Source of the DNA: SCBR16-9 sp964537975
Lineage (GTDB): Bacteria; Hydrogenedentota; Hydrogenedentia; Hydrogenedentales; SCBR16-9
Assembly (NCBI GenBank): GCA_964537975.1
Contig: CAZIDP010000006.1
Span: forward strand, 1-64,000
Length of the DNA stretch: 64,000 bases
Reading direction: 5' to 3'
Shown: piece by piece, positions 16,967 through 26,689 of the stretch
Layout: the number at the start of each line of letters is the position of its first letter
Position numbering within the stretch: position 1 is the first letter of the stretch
Translations under genes and position numbers: made by a program
Notes under the pieces: model-generated
The model's database searches: none
Seen by the model: the letters and a program-made list of their open reading frames with translations, nothing else
What the model was told of the DNA's origin: nothing

Positions 16967-19900
16967 CTACATTGCTTCTCGATTTCTGCATTTGCAGATC
17001 AAGACTAACAACACTCCAAACAACAAAACCACATTGCCTGCAGGATTACTTGATGATTTGGTAGCAGTACCACACATTGCCGGTGATTTTGGTTGTTTAC
17101 CCAAAGACACTACCAAGTCGATATGACTCCCTGGTTCAACTTCTATACCTGCTTCTGGAATTTGGCGGATTACTTGTCCTGCTGGAATATCGTCGTTGTA
17201 TTCTTCTGTGATTGTGCCCACAACTAAACCACTATTCTCGATTACAGTAATGGCTGATTCTGATTGCATGGCAATGACATTGGGCACACTTACAGTATCC
17301 GGTTCCTCTTCTGAGCCCAGGGAAAGAATTATATCGACCGCAGTTTCTGGCGCAACGGACACTCCCGCAACCGGAACTTGGTGTATCACTAATCCAACAG
17401 GTATCTCATCATTGTGGATTTCAGTAATGCTGCCAATTATCAAATTTGCATTGGTTAACACTGCTTCTGCATCAGTCAAGTTCAATCCCGTGATGTCAGG
17501 TACGATAACTTTTTCTTTACCGAGTGACACCACAAAATTAATTGTACTGCCAATTACGACACGCTCGCCTGCACTTGGTGCCTGACTTATCACATAACCC
17601 TCAGCAATAACATTGTTGTATTCAAAAGTTACGGTACCAACCAGCAATCCAGAAGAATTAATTCTTTGCTCCGCTTCTTCCTGATTAATAGCGATTAATA
17701 CCGGTACTAAAACTAATTCCGGTCCAGAAGAAATTACAACATCAATTGAGGTGCCTGCTGGAAAATATGTACCGGCATCTGGAGTCTGGCTGATAATCTG
17801 GCTTTCTGGTATCTCATCATGGTAGGTATGCTCACTATTACCTAAATCAAATCCAGATGATCCTAGCAATATGCCTGCTTGTATTTGGGTCAAGCCAATT
17901 ACGGAAGGAACCGGAAATAGCTCTGGACCTGATGATACGACTATATTTACAATACTGCCTGATGCGGAAATAAAACCTGTGCCTGGTTCCTGACTTGTGA
18001 TAATGCCTTCTGGAACGACATCGCTGTATACGTGTTCAGTTGAGCCCAGAATCAGGTTTAGCTCATTTAATAATGTCTCCGCTTCCGCAACTGTGAGACC
18101 CGTAATATCAGGAATTTCAACAGGCTGGGGACCAGCAGAAATCACCAGTACAATCATGTCTGCCGGGAACGCTGTTTCACCAGATTCGGGACTTTGATTA
18201 ATAACATGCCCGTAAGGAATTACCTCATCATAAGCTTCTTCTACTTCGTGAAATAAAAACCCCAGTTCGGTAATTATTACTTCAGCTTCCGAAATCTGTA
18301 TTCCAATTAAATCAGGCACCGTAATGGGGTCCGGTGCTTTGGATAGTACGATATCGATAAATTGATCGATGGTTCTATTTTGGTTAGGTTCAGGATATTG
18401 AGTGATAACATAACCTGGTTCAATACCATATTGATATATCTCGGTAATCTGACCATGTAAGAAACCTGCTGCTCTGATTTCGGACAAAGCTTCTATATAT
18501 GTTTTTCCTGTGATATCAGGGACAAGAGACAAAAAAGCTTGTAAATAAGGATATGAAATACCTTCGTCGATACTCCAGATAGTTTCAAAATCCCAACCGG
18601 CATCCTCAAATGTATTACGCTGCATCATTGCCGCTGTTGTCAGGCCTGTACCAGCTCTAGATGTCGTCATATTGCTGGATTCGATATCCCAAAAAAGTGC
18701 ATTGTAGGTATAATCGTGGTCTACATGAAAGCCAACCAAACCTCCAAAATAATCGCCATTAATACCAGGCCCTGATAACATCCCAGTTGAAAAACAATTA
18801 CTTATCTCACCCCACATAAAGTTAACGCCAACAAGTCCACCAGTTGAATACAAATTACTCGTAACATTTCCAGAAGAAAAAGAATCAGCTATGATTCCAA
18901 ATTCAAAATTATGCCCAACCAATCCACCTACCGATTCTTCTCCGAAAACATTGCCTCTGGCAAAACTACGATTAATTTGCCCAGAAAAGTTTAACCCAAC
19001 CAAGCCTCCAACATTATTTACCCCATAAACATTGCTTAATGAGAAACTATCGTTTATGGTTCCATTATAATTTAATCCGATGAGGCCGCCAGCCCTGAAC
19101 TTTTTGCCTGATACATTGCAGACAGAATAACTGTTTTCTACCGTACCAAAGTGTACTTCTCCTGCCAAACCACCCACATGCCAGTCATAACCAACTACAT
19201 CACCAATAGCATGGCAGCCAGAGATTAACCCGCGATTTTGGCCTACCAATGTACCTACTTTCTCATTGCCAACAACTGATGAATCCACTATTCCAATGTC
19301 AAAAATCATTGCACCAAACACAACATAGCCAAATAATCCAACAAAATTTTCTTCAGGCCTGTTAATATGCAGTCCATTAATTTGATAACCTTGCCCATCA
19401 AGATAGCTAGAAAATGCCAAGTCTCTGCCTCCGTGTGGACCATACTTTCCAATAGGATCAAAGCCTTTACCATCATTCCAATATATTGTTTCCGATGCAT
19501 CAATATCTTGAGTCAGCACATAATGTCCATCTAAGGGGTAATCAGGATCATTCCCTATACATTGAAGTTCTTCGATACTGGAAATACTAATTACAGAATC
19601 TGTTTTTCGATCATAGAAATGTTGAAGTGATAGATGATAAGGAGTACCTATTCCTTCATCAATACCCCAAACAGTATCAAAATCCCAACCAGCATCAATG
19701 AAAGTAATAGCAGATTGCAATTGATTGGAAGACATACCAGTACCACCACTTGAATGTGTAATTGAACTTTTATCTACATCCCAGAAAGTGTTATCAACAT
19801 AGCTCAAATATCTATAAGAAACTGCACCACCAGTATTTTCTGTTCCAAAAATCTTACCAGAGGAATAGGAACTAGATATAGAACTGCTATCAAGTGTGGC

Positions 19901-21727
19901 AACAAGGCCACCAACTAGTTCGTGTGCTGTTATAGTTCCAGTAAAAAAACTATCGGATAAATCAAGTTTATGCGCTCTTCCCAACAATCCACCAACAATC
20001 TCATGTCCTTTTATAGTTGCAATTGCAAAACACCTGGCAGCAGAACTGGTGGTTGCATACCCTATCAATCCACCAACATGATTTGTACCTCTTACCAGTC
20101 CCATTGAGAAACAATCTTCTATATCTGAAAACCAGGACATACCAATTAAACCACCAGCTTGTAATGTTCCCATTACCATCGATTCAGAATAACTATTGGA
20201 CATTTTCGTATGTATTGTTTGCCCAGCTAGCCCACCAACCCTATGATTTCCTGATACCCACGCTTTAGAGGAACTATATGAAATAGAATTTTCTTGTTGA
20301 GAATCTTTATGTTCAATAAAATCAGAATCGTAATAACCTGATTTATTATATGAAGTATGATTTATCCAATCACTGTTACTGTCAGTACTTCCTACCAATC
20401 CGCCAACTGAACTGAATCCTTCGATTGAACCACTGGTATGCCCTGAAACTATTTCACCAATATTGTTATATCCTGTTAATCCACCTACATAAATATATCC
20501 TTTAATATGTACTTCAGCATTACATACATTTAAAATTCCCATTCTATTATAACCTGCAATACCTCCAACACCTGTTCTACCATTTATTCTACCCCACACA
20601 TGCGCTGTATTGACTTTACCTTTATTTTTTCCTATTAATCCACCGACACAATTTTTCCCAGTTATGTTTACATTATGTAAATTAACATACTGTATTTCGG
20701 CATCGATTCCTGTTTCTCCAAACAAGCCAATATAGCTGCTATCAGCTCTGTTAATCGTAAGGTCAGTAATAATGTGTCCATTTCCATTGAAATTACCTGT
20801 GAAAGTTTCTTCAGGTGTTTTTTCGCCTGTTCCAATCGGTTCAAAACCAGCACCATCATTCCAATTCATAGTATCAGAAGCATCAATGTCATTCGTTAAC
20901 TCATAATGTCCATCCAGGGGATAATCAGGGTCATTTCCAATTTTTTGCAACTCCTCTATGGTAGAAATACCTATTACGCTTTGTTTGCCAGATTTTATAG
21001 TTGAACTGGATACATCGTCCTCTATGTCTGGTGTTTTAAACTCGATATCATTATCAAGTCGCTCAACATTACTAATCCCGTCGCTAATAACTTCACCAGA
21101 CGCTGAATATGGTGTATATAAACCTTCGGCTTCTGGAGGGTATATAAGATATTGTTCCCACAAGGGATGTTCACCATCCATTGCTGGGGCACAATTATCT
21201 ATAGAAAGACACTGAACCACTGCATAATCACCAGTTAAATAAATATTTTGTTCGGCGAGGTGTTCAATTAATGCATATTGGGTATCTTCATCCAGGAGGA
21301 GTAAAACAGCAAGTATTACATGATAGTCGGTCAGTGTATCGGCATCTGCTTCATATTGAAGTGTCAAATAATTGATCTCGAATGCATTCAGAGTGGCACC
21401 CCAGAGGGCACTGTATTCATCCGCACAACCCAGCTGTCGCACCAACTCCAGAGCATATACATCTGGTATACCATTACCCGCCAAATCTTCGGGCAAACTG
21501 AGTCTTTCGGCAATGAAGTTGTAATTTTTTATCAGTAAATCAGGAGAATTACCCAACCCTTGACACAAGGGTGGTATAAAATAGGTTGCATCAATATCGT
21601 CAGCATGCACTACCTCGTAATTATTGTAGGCATAGTCAAGATTAATCAATACCCCAACAAGCAAAATAACACCCACTAAAAGTTTCAAAAATCGAAAAGA
21701 AATTTGACAATGAATGATGTTGCGCAT
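16967..21727 (-). CDS. giant surface protein with two GLUG blocks and seven PASTA repeats
   Basis: The start at 21727 (GGGGGA seven bases upstream) gives about 1586 residues. In order: a Sec signal or anchor (about 12-32); a unique 240-residue region; two homologous blocks (about 270-710 and 712-1065), each opening with IEELQ.IGNDPDYPLDGHY and closing with AGWDF.T.W.IDEG, and filled with GLUG repeats (VGGLVG/VGGLAG); seven PASTA-like repeats of about 68 residues (about 1068-1542) with VPDITGL...A...L..L, EIP.G.VI.Q.P..G and a VV.SLG ending; and a C-terminal hydrophobic segment plus basic tail (VLLFGVLLVLICKCRNREAM) like a cell-surface sorting signal. GLUG blocks occur in adhesins and peptidases; PASTA repeats bind muropeptides in kinases and PBPs. 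An adhesive or wall-associated role is inferred. Confidence 0.8.
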   Translation of the reverse strand: MRNIIHCQISFRFLKLLVGVILLVGVLINLDYAYNNYEVVHADDIDATYFIPPLCQGLGNSPDLLIKNYNFIAERLSLPEDLAGNGIPDVYALELVRQLGCADEYSALWGATLNAFEINYLTLQYEADADTLTDYHVILAVLLLLDEDTQYALIEHLAEQNIYLTGDYAVVQCLSIDNCAPAMDGEHPLWEQYLIYPPEAEGLYTPYSASGEVISDGISNVERLDNDIEFKTPDIEDDVSSSTIKSGKQSVIGISTIEELQKIGNDPDYPLDGHYELTNDIDASDTMNWNDGAGFEPIGTGEKTPEETFTGNFNGNGHIITDLTINRADSSYIGLFGETGIDAEIQYVNLHNVNITGKNCVGGLIGKNKGKVNTAHVWGRINGRTGVGGIAGYNRMGILNVCNAEVHIKGYIYVGGLTGYNNIGEIVSGHTSGSIEGFSSVGGLVGSTDSNSDWINHTSYNKSGYYDSDFIEHKDSQQENSISYSSSKAWVSGNHRVGGLAGQTIHTKMSNSYSESMVMGTLQAGGLIGMSWFSDIEDCFSMGLVRGTNHVGGLIGYATTSSAARCFAIATIKGHEIVGGLLGRAHKLDLSDSFFTGTITAHELVGGLVATLDSSSISSSYSSGKIFGTENTGGAVSYRYLSYVDNTFWDVDKSSITHSSGGTGMSSNQLQSAITFIDAGWDFDTVWGIDEGIGTPYHLSLQHFYDRKTDSVISISSIEELQCIGNDPDYPLDGHYVLTQDIDASETIYWNDGKGFDPIGKYGPHGGRDLAFSSYLDGQGYQINGLHINRPEENFVGLFGYVVFGAMIFDIGIVDSSVVGNEKVGTLVGQNRGLISGCHAIGDVVGYDWHVGGLAGEVHFGTVENSYSVCNVSGKKFRAGGLIGLNYNGTINDSFSLSNVYGVNNVGGLVGLNFSGQINRSFARGNVFGEESVGGLVGHNFEFGIIADSFSSGNVTSNLYSTGGLVGVNFMWGEISNCFSTGMLSGPGINGDYFGGLVGFHVDHDYTYNALFWDIESSNMTTSRAGTGLTTAAMMQRNTFEDAGWDFETIWSIDEGISYPYLQAFLSLVPDITGKTYIEALSEIRAAGFLHGQITEIYQYGIEPGYVITQYPEPNQNRTIDQFIDIVLSKAPDPITVPDLIGIQISEAEVIITELGFLFHEVEEAYDEVIPYGHVINQSPESGETAFPADMIVLVISAGPQPVEIPDITGLTVAEAETLLNELNLILGSTEHVYSDVVPEGIITSQEPGTGFISASGSIVNIVVSSGPELFPVPSVIGLTQIQAGILLGSSGFDLGNSEHTYHDEIPESQIISQTPDAGTYFPAGTSIDVVISSGPELVLVPVLIAINQEEAEQRINSSGLLVGTVTFEYNNVIAEGYVISQAPSAGERVVIGSTINFVVSLGKEKVIVPDITGLNLTDAEAVLTNANLIIGSITEIHNDEIPVGLVIHQVPVAGVSVAPETAVDIILSLGSEEEPDTVSVPNVIAMQSESAITVIENSGLVVGTITEEYNDDIPAGQVIRQIPEAGIEVEPGSHIDLVVSLGKQPKSPAMCGTATKSSSNPAGNVVLLFGVLLVLICKCRNREAM
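17100..18525 (-). repeat. seven tandem PASTA-like coding repeats
   Basis: Seven units of roughly 200 bases encode diverged PASTA-like modules with the recurring sequence of VP-x-IxGL, an acidic-rich helix, an EIPxGxVIxQxPxAG turn and a closing xVVSxG strand. The units are imperfect at both DNA and protein level, so the array is old rather than a recent expansion. Confidence 0.7.
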
Positions 21728-21757
21728 TGTTATTCCCCCTTGGTACAGCACGTGCAT

Positions 21758-22221
21758 ATATATTTACACTAAACTACTGAACTTATAGCACATCTGGATC
21801 AGAAAGTCAATTTTTGTAGTATAAGTAAAATTGCATCTGAATTATGCTGTAAAACACCACAATAATTACCATGGAATACCTGAGAACTATTTTTTTGATC
21901 AATCTACTCAAAATAAAGCTGTAATTCTATAGTGTACAGGCTTACATTTGCTTCTAAATTTCGATTCAAGAATTTTTAATAACCACAACTACATCATGTG
22001 GTATCTGAAACAGATTCTTATCCTAAAAACTCACAATACATGCTCCACCCTATAAATCCTCCAAAACTTGGCACTCAGGTTGCTTTACACACACTAATTG
22101 GTTTCAACAAAAACTCAATTATGAGTCAATTACATGGATGATTCACTGCTATTTTTTTGGGAATTGAGGGTTGTAATATAACAAGAAGTGTATTACACTA
22201 ATAAACAAAGGAGGTCTCGTC
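21758..22221. other. divergent intergenic region
   Basis: About 460 AT-rich bases lie between the divergently transcribed GLUG/PASTA gene and the PEP-CTERM gene. Promoters for both should lie here, but I do not see a clear -35/-10 pair or hairpin worth naming. The right end carries the AGGAGG ribosome site of the PEP-CTERM gene (about 22209-22214). Confidence 0.5.
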
Positions 22222-22923
22222 ATGAAAGGGCTTCAAGGGTTATTGATCGTCGTGTTGATAGTTGTGCCAGGAAGAGCATATGCCGATTTTCTGGCCCCAG
22301 AGTTTGATTATTTTATCGATGGTTTTGCAATCAGTGAATTAAGAAACAGTGCTGGCGATATTGTTGCTCGTGTTGGAGTCGGAGCGCATTATTTTAATGG
22401 TGAACCACTACCCAACGACGGTCAAGGGAATTTTTTCATTGCTCCATTAGATAACGGTGGTACATCAACTCTATTCTCATATACTGCATTTTGGGAACTG
22501 CTTCCCTTTCCACCTGATCACGATAGCTATGGAGAAGCTTACTGGTTCCAACACCTCTGGGACAGTAATCCTGAACATTTAACCAGATATTACGACCTTG
22601 CAGAAGTGAGTGGAGTAGCAGTCGCTTGGGATGAACATTTTTTTCTGAGTATGACATTTGCCCCTGGATTTGAAGCTGGATGGTCAAACTGGTATGAGAC
22701 AGATGAAAACTCACCATATTATGGTTATGCATTCAATCCAACATTGACGGGAGTATATACCTTTTCCGCTGCGGTATATGGTTTGGGACAATCTGTTTAT
22801 GGCACGATGAATGTTCATGTAATGCCAATCGAAGATGATCATGTTATTCCAGAACCATCCACCTTGATTCTGTTGGGTATGGGTGCTGGCGCGATATTAT
22901 GCAGGTACAGAACGAAGGGTTAG
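22222..22923 (+). CDS. secreted PEP-CTERM sorting domain protein
   Basis: The 233-residue protein has a Sec signal (LQGLLIVVLIVVPGRAYA), a beta-rich body of unknown function and a C-terminal PEP-CTERM signal: IPEPSTLILLGMGAGAILC followed by the basic tail RYRTKG. PEP-CTERM proteins are cleaved and sorted to the outer surface by an exosortase and are usually linked to exopolysaccharide production; no exosortase gene is in this window. AGGAGG sits seven to eight bases before the ATG. The body could not be assigned to a family. Confidence 0.85.
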   Translation: MKGLQGLLIVVLIVVPGRAYADFLAPEFDYFIDGFAISELRNSAGDIVARVGVGAHYFNGEPLPNDGQGNFFIAPLDNGGTSTLFSYTAFWELLPFPPDHDSYGEAYWFQHLWDSNPEHLTRYYDLAEVSGVAVAWDEHFFLSMTFAPGFEAGWSNWYETDENSPYYGYAFNPTLTGVYTFSAAVYGLGQSVYGTMNVHVMPIEDDHVIPEPSTLILLGMGAGAILCRYRTKG

Positions 22924-22977
22924 TGTGATAAAAAAAGGGTTGAATTTCGGATAGATAACGGGAGGATGTTTTTAATT

Positions 22978-24003
22978 ATGAAATCTTTGGTGAAGTTATT
23001 AAAGCCAACCGCTCTTCAACTGATACTTTTTTTGTTAATATTATCTGTTCTGCATTTGTATTTCAATTCATATTCTGTGAGTTATCCATTAGAAGATTTG
23101 TCTTTAACACACTCTAATTTAACAATTGGTATTGGATCACCAATTACATTTTTTACAGATGATAACACGACCACAATCAAAATAAAATGGTTTGCATTGC
23201 TATTGAATATATTCCTTTGTTATCTTCTTGCTGCAATAATTGGCATCTGTCTTGTCAAAGTAACAAAGCTGAAACAACCATGGGTTCTATTTGGTGCAAC
23301 AGCAATTTTAATGATTGTGGTTTCATTTCTTATTTCTATAAGCTTATCAAAGTATTACTGGGGGTACTACTTTTTCCGTCCTTCTGAGTTTTCTGAGATA
23401 CATCATGTCACTCATGTCAAATCGATAATACCGGTTGATACCGAAAATGATAAGGAGCAAAAAATTACCATAGTCAAAGACCCATTCACACTGAGTGAGT
23501 ATATTCTAGAAAATTATGATTACGAATACTATTATTTGGAAAGAAGACTTTTACGAGTGCTGGACGATAGAAATTTACTTCCAGATGGACATGGAGATAA
23601 TCTGACAGATTTTCCTGATATCCAACACCTTTTGAAAGAAAGTGGATTACTTGTTCAATCTGAACCTGGATATGATGGAGGAGATAATGTCAAAGGGATT
23701 CTGATTCATGCCGTTGATAAGTCTGGAAGAGATTTAGTATTTATCGGGCTACAAAGTTCACAATTTGCCAATGATAGTTTTGCTTATTATGAAATGATGT
23801 TGGCGAAAAATAATTCAACCAACGAATTTGAATATGTACGAGGACAACGTTTCTTCTTTGATAGGGCTGGAATTGAAGGATTAGAATGGTATATTATTTT
23901 AACAACCCTATCTGTAATGTCTATTTGTTTTGGATTTGTAATAGTTACAATAATTACTGTAGTTTTCAATTTAACTAAAAAATTGCGAGCAGCAAATCAG
24001 TGA
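22978..24003 (+). CDS. hypothetical four-helix membrane protein
   Basis: The protein has about 341 residues from ATG 22978 (ATG 22966 is also possible; GGGAGG lies at 22960-22965). It has hydrophobic segments near residues 8-25, 65-88, 97-120 and 305-330, with an extracytoplasmic or cytoplasmic loop of about 180 residues between the third and fourth. The loop contains DDRNLLPDGHGDN and KSGRDLVFIGLQSSQF. I do not recognise a family. It is followed within 20 bases by the truncated ADP-ribosylglycohydrolase fragment. Confidence 0.6.
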   Translation: MKSLVKLLKPTALQLILFLLILSVLHLYFNSYSVSYPLEDLSLTHSNLTIGIGSPITFFTDDNTTTIKIKWFALLLNIFLCYLLAAIIGICLVKVTKLKQPWVLFGATAILMIVVSFLISISLSKYYWGYYFFRPSEFSEIHHVTHVKSIIPVDTENDKEQKITIVKDPFTLSEYILENYDYEYYYLERRLLRVLDDRNLLPDGHGDNLTDFPDIQHLLKESGLLVQSEPGYDGGDNVKGILIHAVDKSGRDLVFIGLQSSQFANDSFAYYEMMLAKNNSTNEFEYVRGQRFFFDRAGIEGLEWYIILTTLSVMSICFGFVIVTIITVVFNLTKKLRAANQ

Positions 24004-24020
24004 TTTCGCAAAAGGACAAC

Positions 24021-24296
24021 ATGCCACACTTCAATCAAACCATGGACCGAGTGATTGGAACATTAATGGGGCTTGCTGCTGGAGATAAAATTGGTGGTCC
24101 AGTTCTAATGGCGTTACTTCATTCCGAGAGTCTGCATGAAAATATTACTTATAATCAGCGGATACCCCTGGATGGCTGGCGCCTGCCGTGGGGTACTCTG
24201 GGAATGGATAGCCATATAAGAAGTCATAAGGAAAATCATAGGGTGATATGGTTGCCTTATCTTCTTCTGCCGCACAGCAGACTGCCGAATCCATGA
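24021..24296 (+). pseudogene. 3'-truncated ADP-ribosylglycohydrolase-family gene
   Basis: The start (ATG 24021, AGGA just upstream) and the first 40 or so residues, MDRVIGTLMGLAAGDKIGGP and the following helix, match the N-terminus of ADP-ribosylglycohydrolase-family proteins. Complete members have roughly 250-350 residues. The similarity stops near 24145-24165, after which the frame runs through the antisense of another truncated gene and ends at 24296. Only the gene's beginning remains, so it cannot be an active hydrolase. Confidence 0.65.
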
Positions 24297-24357
24297 TAAG
24301 AAACAACAAGAACAGCACCATAACAAAATGCAGACCTGTCTGGATTTTAGAATGCAT
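24145..24357 (-). pseudogene. 3'-truncated secreted protein gene downstream of the sulfatase
   Basis: A minus-strand frame begins at 24357 with a good ribosome site (GGAAGAGA, about seven bases upstream) and a clear Sec signal peptide (GLHFVMVLFLLFLIMDSAVCCA, likely cleaved before AEEDKA). After about 35 mature residues rich in Pro, Tyr and Phe it stops at 24145, where it abuts the remains of the ADP-ribosylglycohydrolase gene. It lies 35 bases after the sulfatase stop, so it was probably the second gene of that operon. Signal and ribosome site argue that it is a genuine 5' gene end. Confidence 0.6.
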
Positions 24358-24392
24358 GTTTGTCTCTTCCAGATTGAGTGTGTTATTTGAGA

Positions 24393-26336
24393 TCAGTCCA
24401 CAGTCCGACGTTCAGGCCATAATGCCAGCGCATCATCAATAATTCGAAGCGCATATTCATACCCAAAACTGTCTTCTCTGCCACCTTTATTAGAGGCTCT
24501 GTCTTTAAAGTGTTGCCAATCTTCTTGAGTCAACTGATCATCCGTGTGGCTGTATTGGAATGCGTTGATGGCCTGGAAAAACACATAGCCCAGTTCCGTT
24601 TTTTCGATCTCTTGGTATATCGTCTTGAAAGCGGTATCCGGGTCGCCACAGCGGCCAAGTGCCTGTGCCGCCATAATTCGGTTTCCACTCATGGAATCAT
24701 TGGTAGCCATCTCCCGCAGTGCTTGTTGTACTTGTGCTGTGTCAGAACGCAACATGAAGAGTCCATACGCACCCCAGTACCGTACGATAGAGCTGGCGTC
24801 TACCATGTAGGTGAGGTACTCATCAAGCTTATCGGGATCACCCCAACTGGCCGATTTGGCGGCATCCAAAGCGCGCTCAATCGGGTAGGCGTCACTCTGA
24901 CCATATTCATACAGTGTCTTATATTGCTTGTCAGGCCCTACCAAATCATAGAAGAGCGGCTCCGGAATCAGACCAACATCACGGTTTGCAAGCATCCATT
25001 GATCCAGTTTAGTTTCCATTTCCCGGATACGCTCCTGAAGCTCCGGGGCGTCCGCCAGATTCTTCACGTGCCACGGATCGCTCTGGGTGTCAAAAAATTG
25101 CACAACCGGTTTGGGCTCAAAGAATTGCGACTGGACAGGATCACATTTCCCGGCTTCGTAGTGTGCTTCCCAGGCACGCCAATTTGCCTGCACAGAATGC
25201 CCATAGCGTGAGTCCCGCCCATTGGGACGGTGGGGCATAAAATTACGAATGTAGTACCAGCGTCCATCTGTTGTTGAACGGCAGAAATCTGGGCGTTCAG
25301 ACATACGATCTCGGTATAAATAGACGTTTGAAGGGGTTGGTTCGATGTCCGGGCCCAGGAAGATGTGACCCTGCATTTTCTCGGGAACAGTCATCCCGGC
25401 CAGCGACAGGGCTGTTTTGGGCAAGTCCACAAAATCGACCAATCGATCGGAAACATTACCAGGTTTAACTCCAGGCAGATGTTGCCATTTTTCAGGAAAA
25501 CGGATAATCAATGGTACCTGATGTCCCACGTTATAAATATAGCGTTTCGAGCGGGCGAGCATGCCGCCATGGTCTGCATAGAAAAAAACGATGGTGTCTT
25601 CATCCAGCCCCGCTTCATCCAACTCGGCAAGCCGCAGGCCCACGATTTCATCCATACGGGTAATCAAGTCGTGCAACCGCACCCAGTCCTGTCGTATTTC
25701 TGGCAAGTCGGGGTGATAGGGCGGCAACATAATGTCATCTGGATCGTTGCGTGGTGTTTCCGTGATGGCACCCGAAGCCACATAGTGATCTATCCGGTTT
25801 TGGCTGAGCTGTGACTCATGTGTTTCCACTATATTAAATACTGCGAAAAATGGCTGGCCTTCATTGCGATTCCGCCAATGTGCCTGACCACTGGACTCAT
25901 CCCAGAGCGATGCGTCCCCTTCAAAACTGGAGTTGTAATCTGTCTTTTGGTTGTTGGTGCAGTAATAACCTGCCTCTCGAAAAATCCTGGGATATGCTGG
26001 AATCGAATCAGGAAGCTGAGTTCTACAACGCATACCATGGGTGCCGAGGGTGGGAGAATGCATGCCTGTGAGAAGCGCCGAGCGTGCTACGGCGCATACC
26101 GGAGCATTGGCATAGGCTTGGGTATAACGAATTCCTTCGTCCGCCAATTTGTCGAGGTTGGGGGTATAGGCTTCAGCACAACCATAACTCCCCAGATAGG
26201 GACTGATATCCTCGCAGGTTATCCACAGAATATTTGGGCGGTCTTTCATCGTTGCTGCATGTCCCTGAAAAGTGCCAAGGCCCCAGATACTGGCCGCTGC
26301 GATGCCACTGGCTTTGAGAAAACTCCGGCGGTCCAT
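24393..26336 (-). CDS. Tat-exported sulfatase
   Basis: The start at 26336 yields 647 residues with a Tat signal (DRRSFLKASGIAAAS). The sulfatase domain begins at DRPNILWITCEDISPYLGSYG; the metal-binding Asp is in this region. The formylglycine site is C81 in NAPVCAVARSALLTG, so the motif is C-x-A-x-R rather than the usual C-x-P-x-R. A second metal site is in VFFYADHGGMLARSKRY. Residues from about 490 onward form a helical, HEAT-like extension. Such enzymes remove sulfate esters from polysaccharides in the periplasm. No Shine-Dalgarno is obvious; the upstream frame extension to 26423 is not credible as it precedes the Tat signal. A truncated secreted gene follows. Confidence 0.87.
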   Translation of the reverse strand: MDRRSFLKASGIAAASIWGLGTFQGHAATMKDRPNILWITCEDISPYLGSYGCAEAYTPNLDKLADEGIRYTQAYANAPVCAVARSALLTGMHSPTLGTHGMRCRTQLPDSIPAYPRIFREAGYYCTNNQKTDYNSSFEGDASLWDESSGQAHWRNRNEGQPFFAVFNIVETHESQLSQNRIDHYVASGAITETPRNDPDDIMLPPYHPDLPEIRQDWVRLHDLITRMDEIVGLRLAELDEAGLDEDTIVFFYADHGGMLARSKRYIYNVGHQVPLIIRFPEKWQHLPGVKPGNVSDRLVDFVDLPKTALSLAGMTVPEKMQGHIFLGPDIEPTPSNVYLYRDRMSERPDFCRSTTDGRWYYIRNFMPHRPNGRDSRYGHSVQANWRAWEAHYEAGKCDPVQSQFFEPKPVVQFFDTQSDPWHVKNLADAPELQERIREMETKLDQWMLANRDVGLIPEPLFYDLVGPDKQYKTLYEYGQSDAYPIERALDAAKSASWGDPDKLDEYLTYMVDASSIVRYWGAYGLFMLRSDTAQVQQALREMATNDSMSGNRIMAAQALGRCGDPDTAFKTIYQEIEKTELGYVFFQAINAFQYSHTDDQLTQEDWQHFKDRASNKGGREDSFGYEYALRIIDDALALWPERRTVD

Positions 26337-26581
26337 GTGGCATAGTTTTTTTTCTGCATTACATGAAAACAACTCAATCCTCGACTTTCTAACGAATACC
26401 GCATGGTTGTAAAAATATGGCATTCCATGTTCAATTGCTTATTATTACTACCGACAAGATTTCCATTAGTCGTCAGTTTATCATAGAAGAAAAGGTATTT
26501 GTACAGGATGTGGGTACGTTTAGATATTTATGCAATGCAGGATTCACAAAAAAATTGAATACATCAAATAGGCCAATTGTT

Positions 26582-26595
26582 CTATGTTGACATAG
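26582..26595. promoter_or_regulatory. inverted repeat upstream of the ferric iron operon
   Basis: CTATGTTGACATAG is a perfect 5-bp inverted repeat with a four-base centre that also contains a TTGACA. It lies about 95 bases before the FbpA-like gene. It may be an operator or part of a -35 box; no convincing -10 is at the right distance. Confidence 0.25.
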
Positions 26596-26689
26596 GTTTA
26601 TGGCTCAAAAGGGTTGTAATCCGTGATGAAATATTGTATAGTGCCCTTAGCGTTAAGTAAGTCTACAATAACAATCAGGAAAGGAAGCT

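Noticed and set aside
24510..25211. 233-codon plus-strand frame
   Set aside because: It is the antisense of the Tat sulfatase, which has clear motifs.
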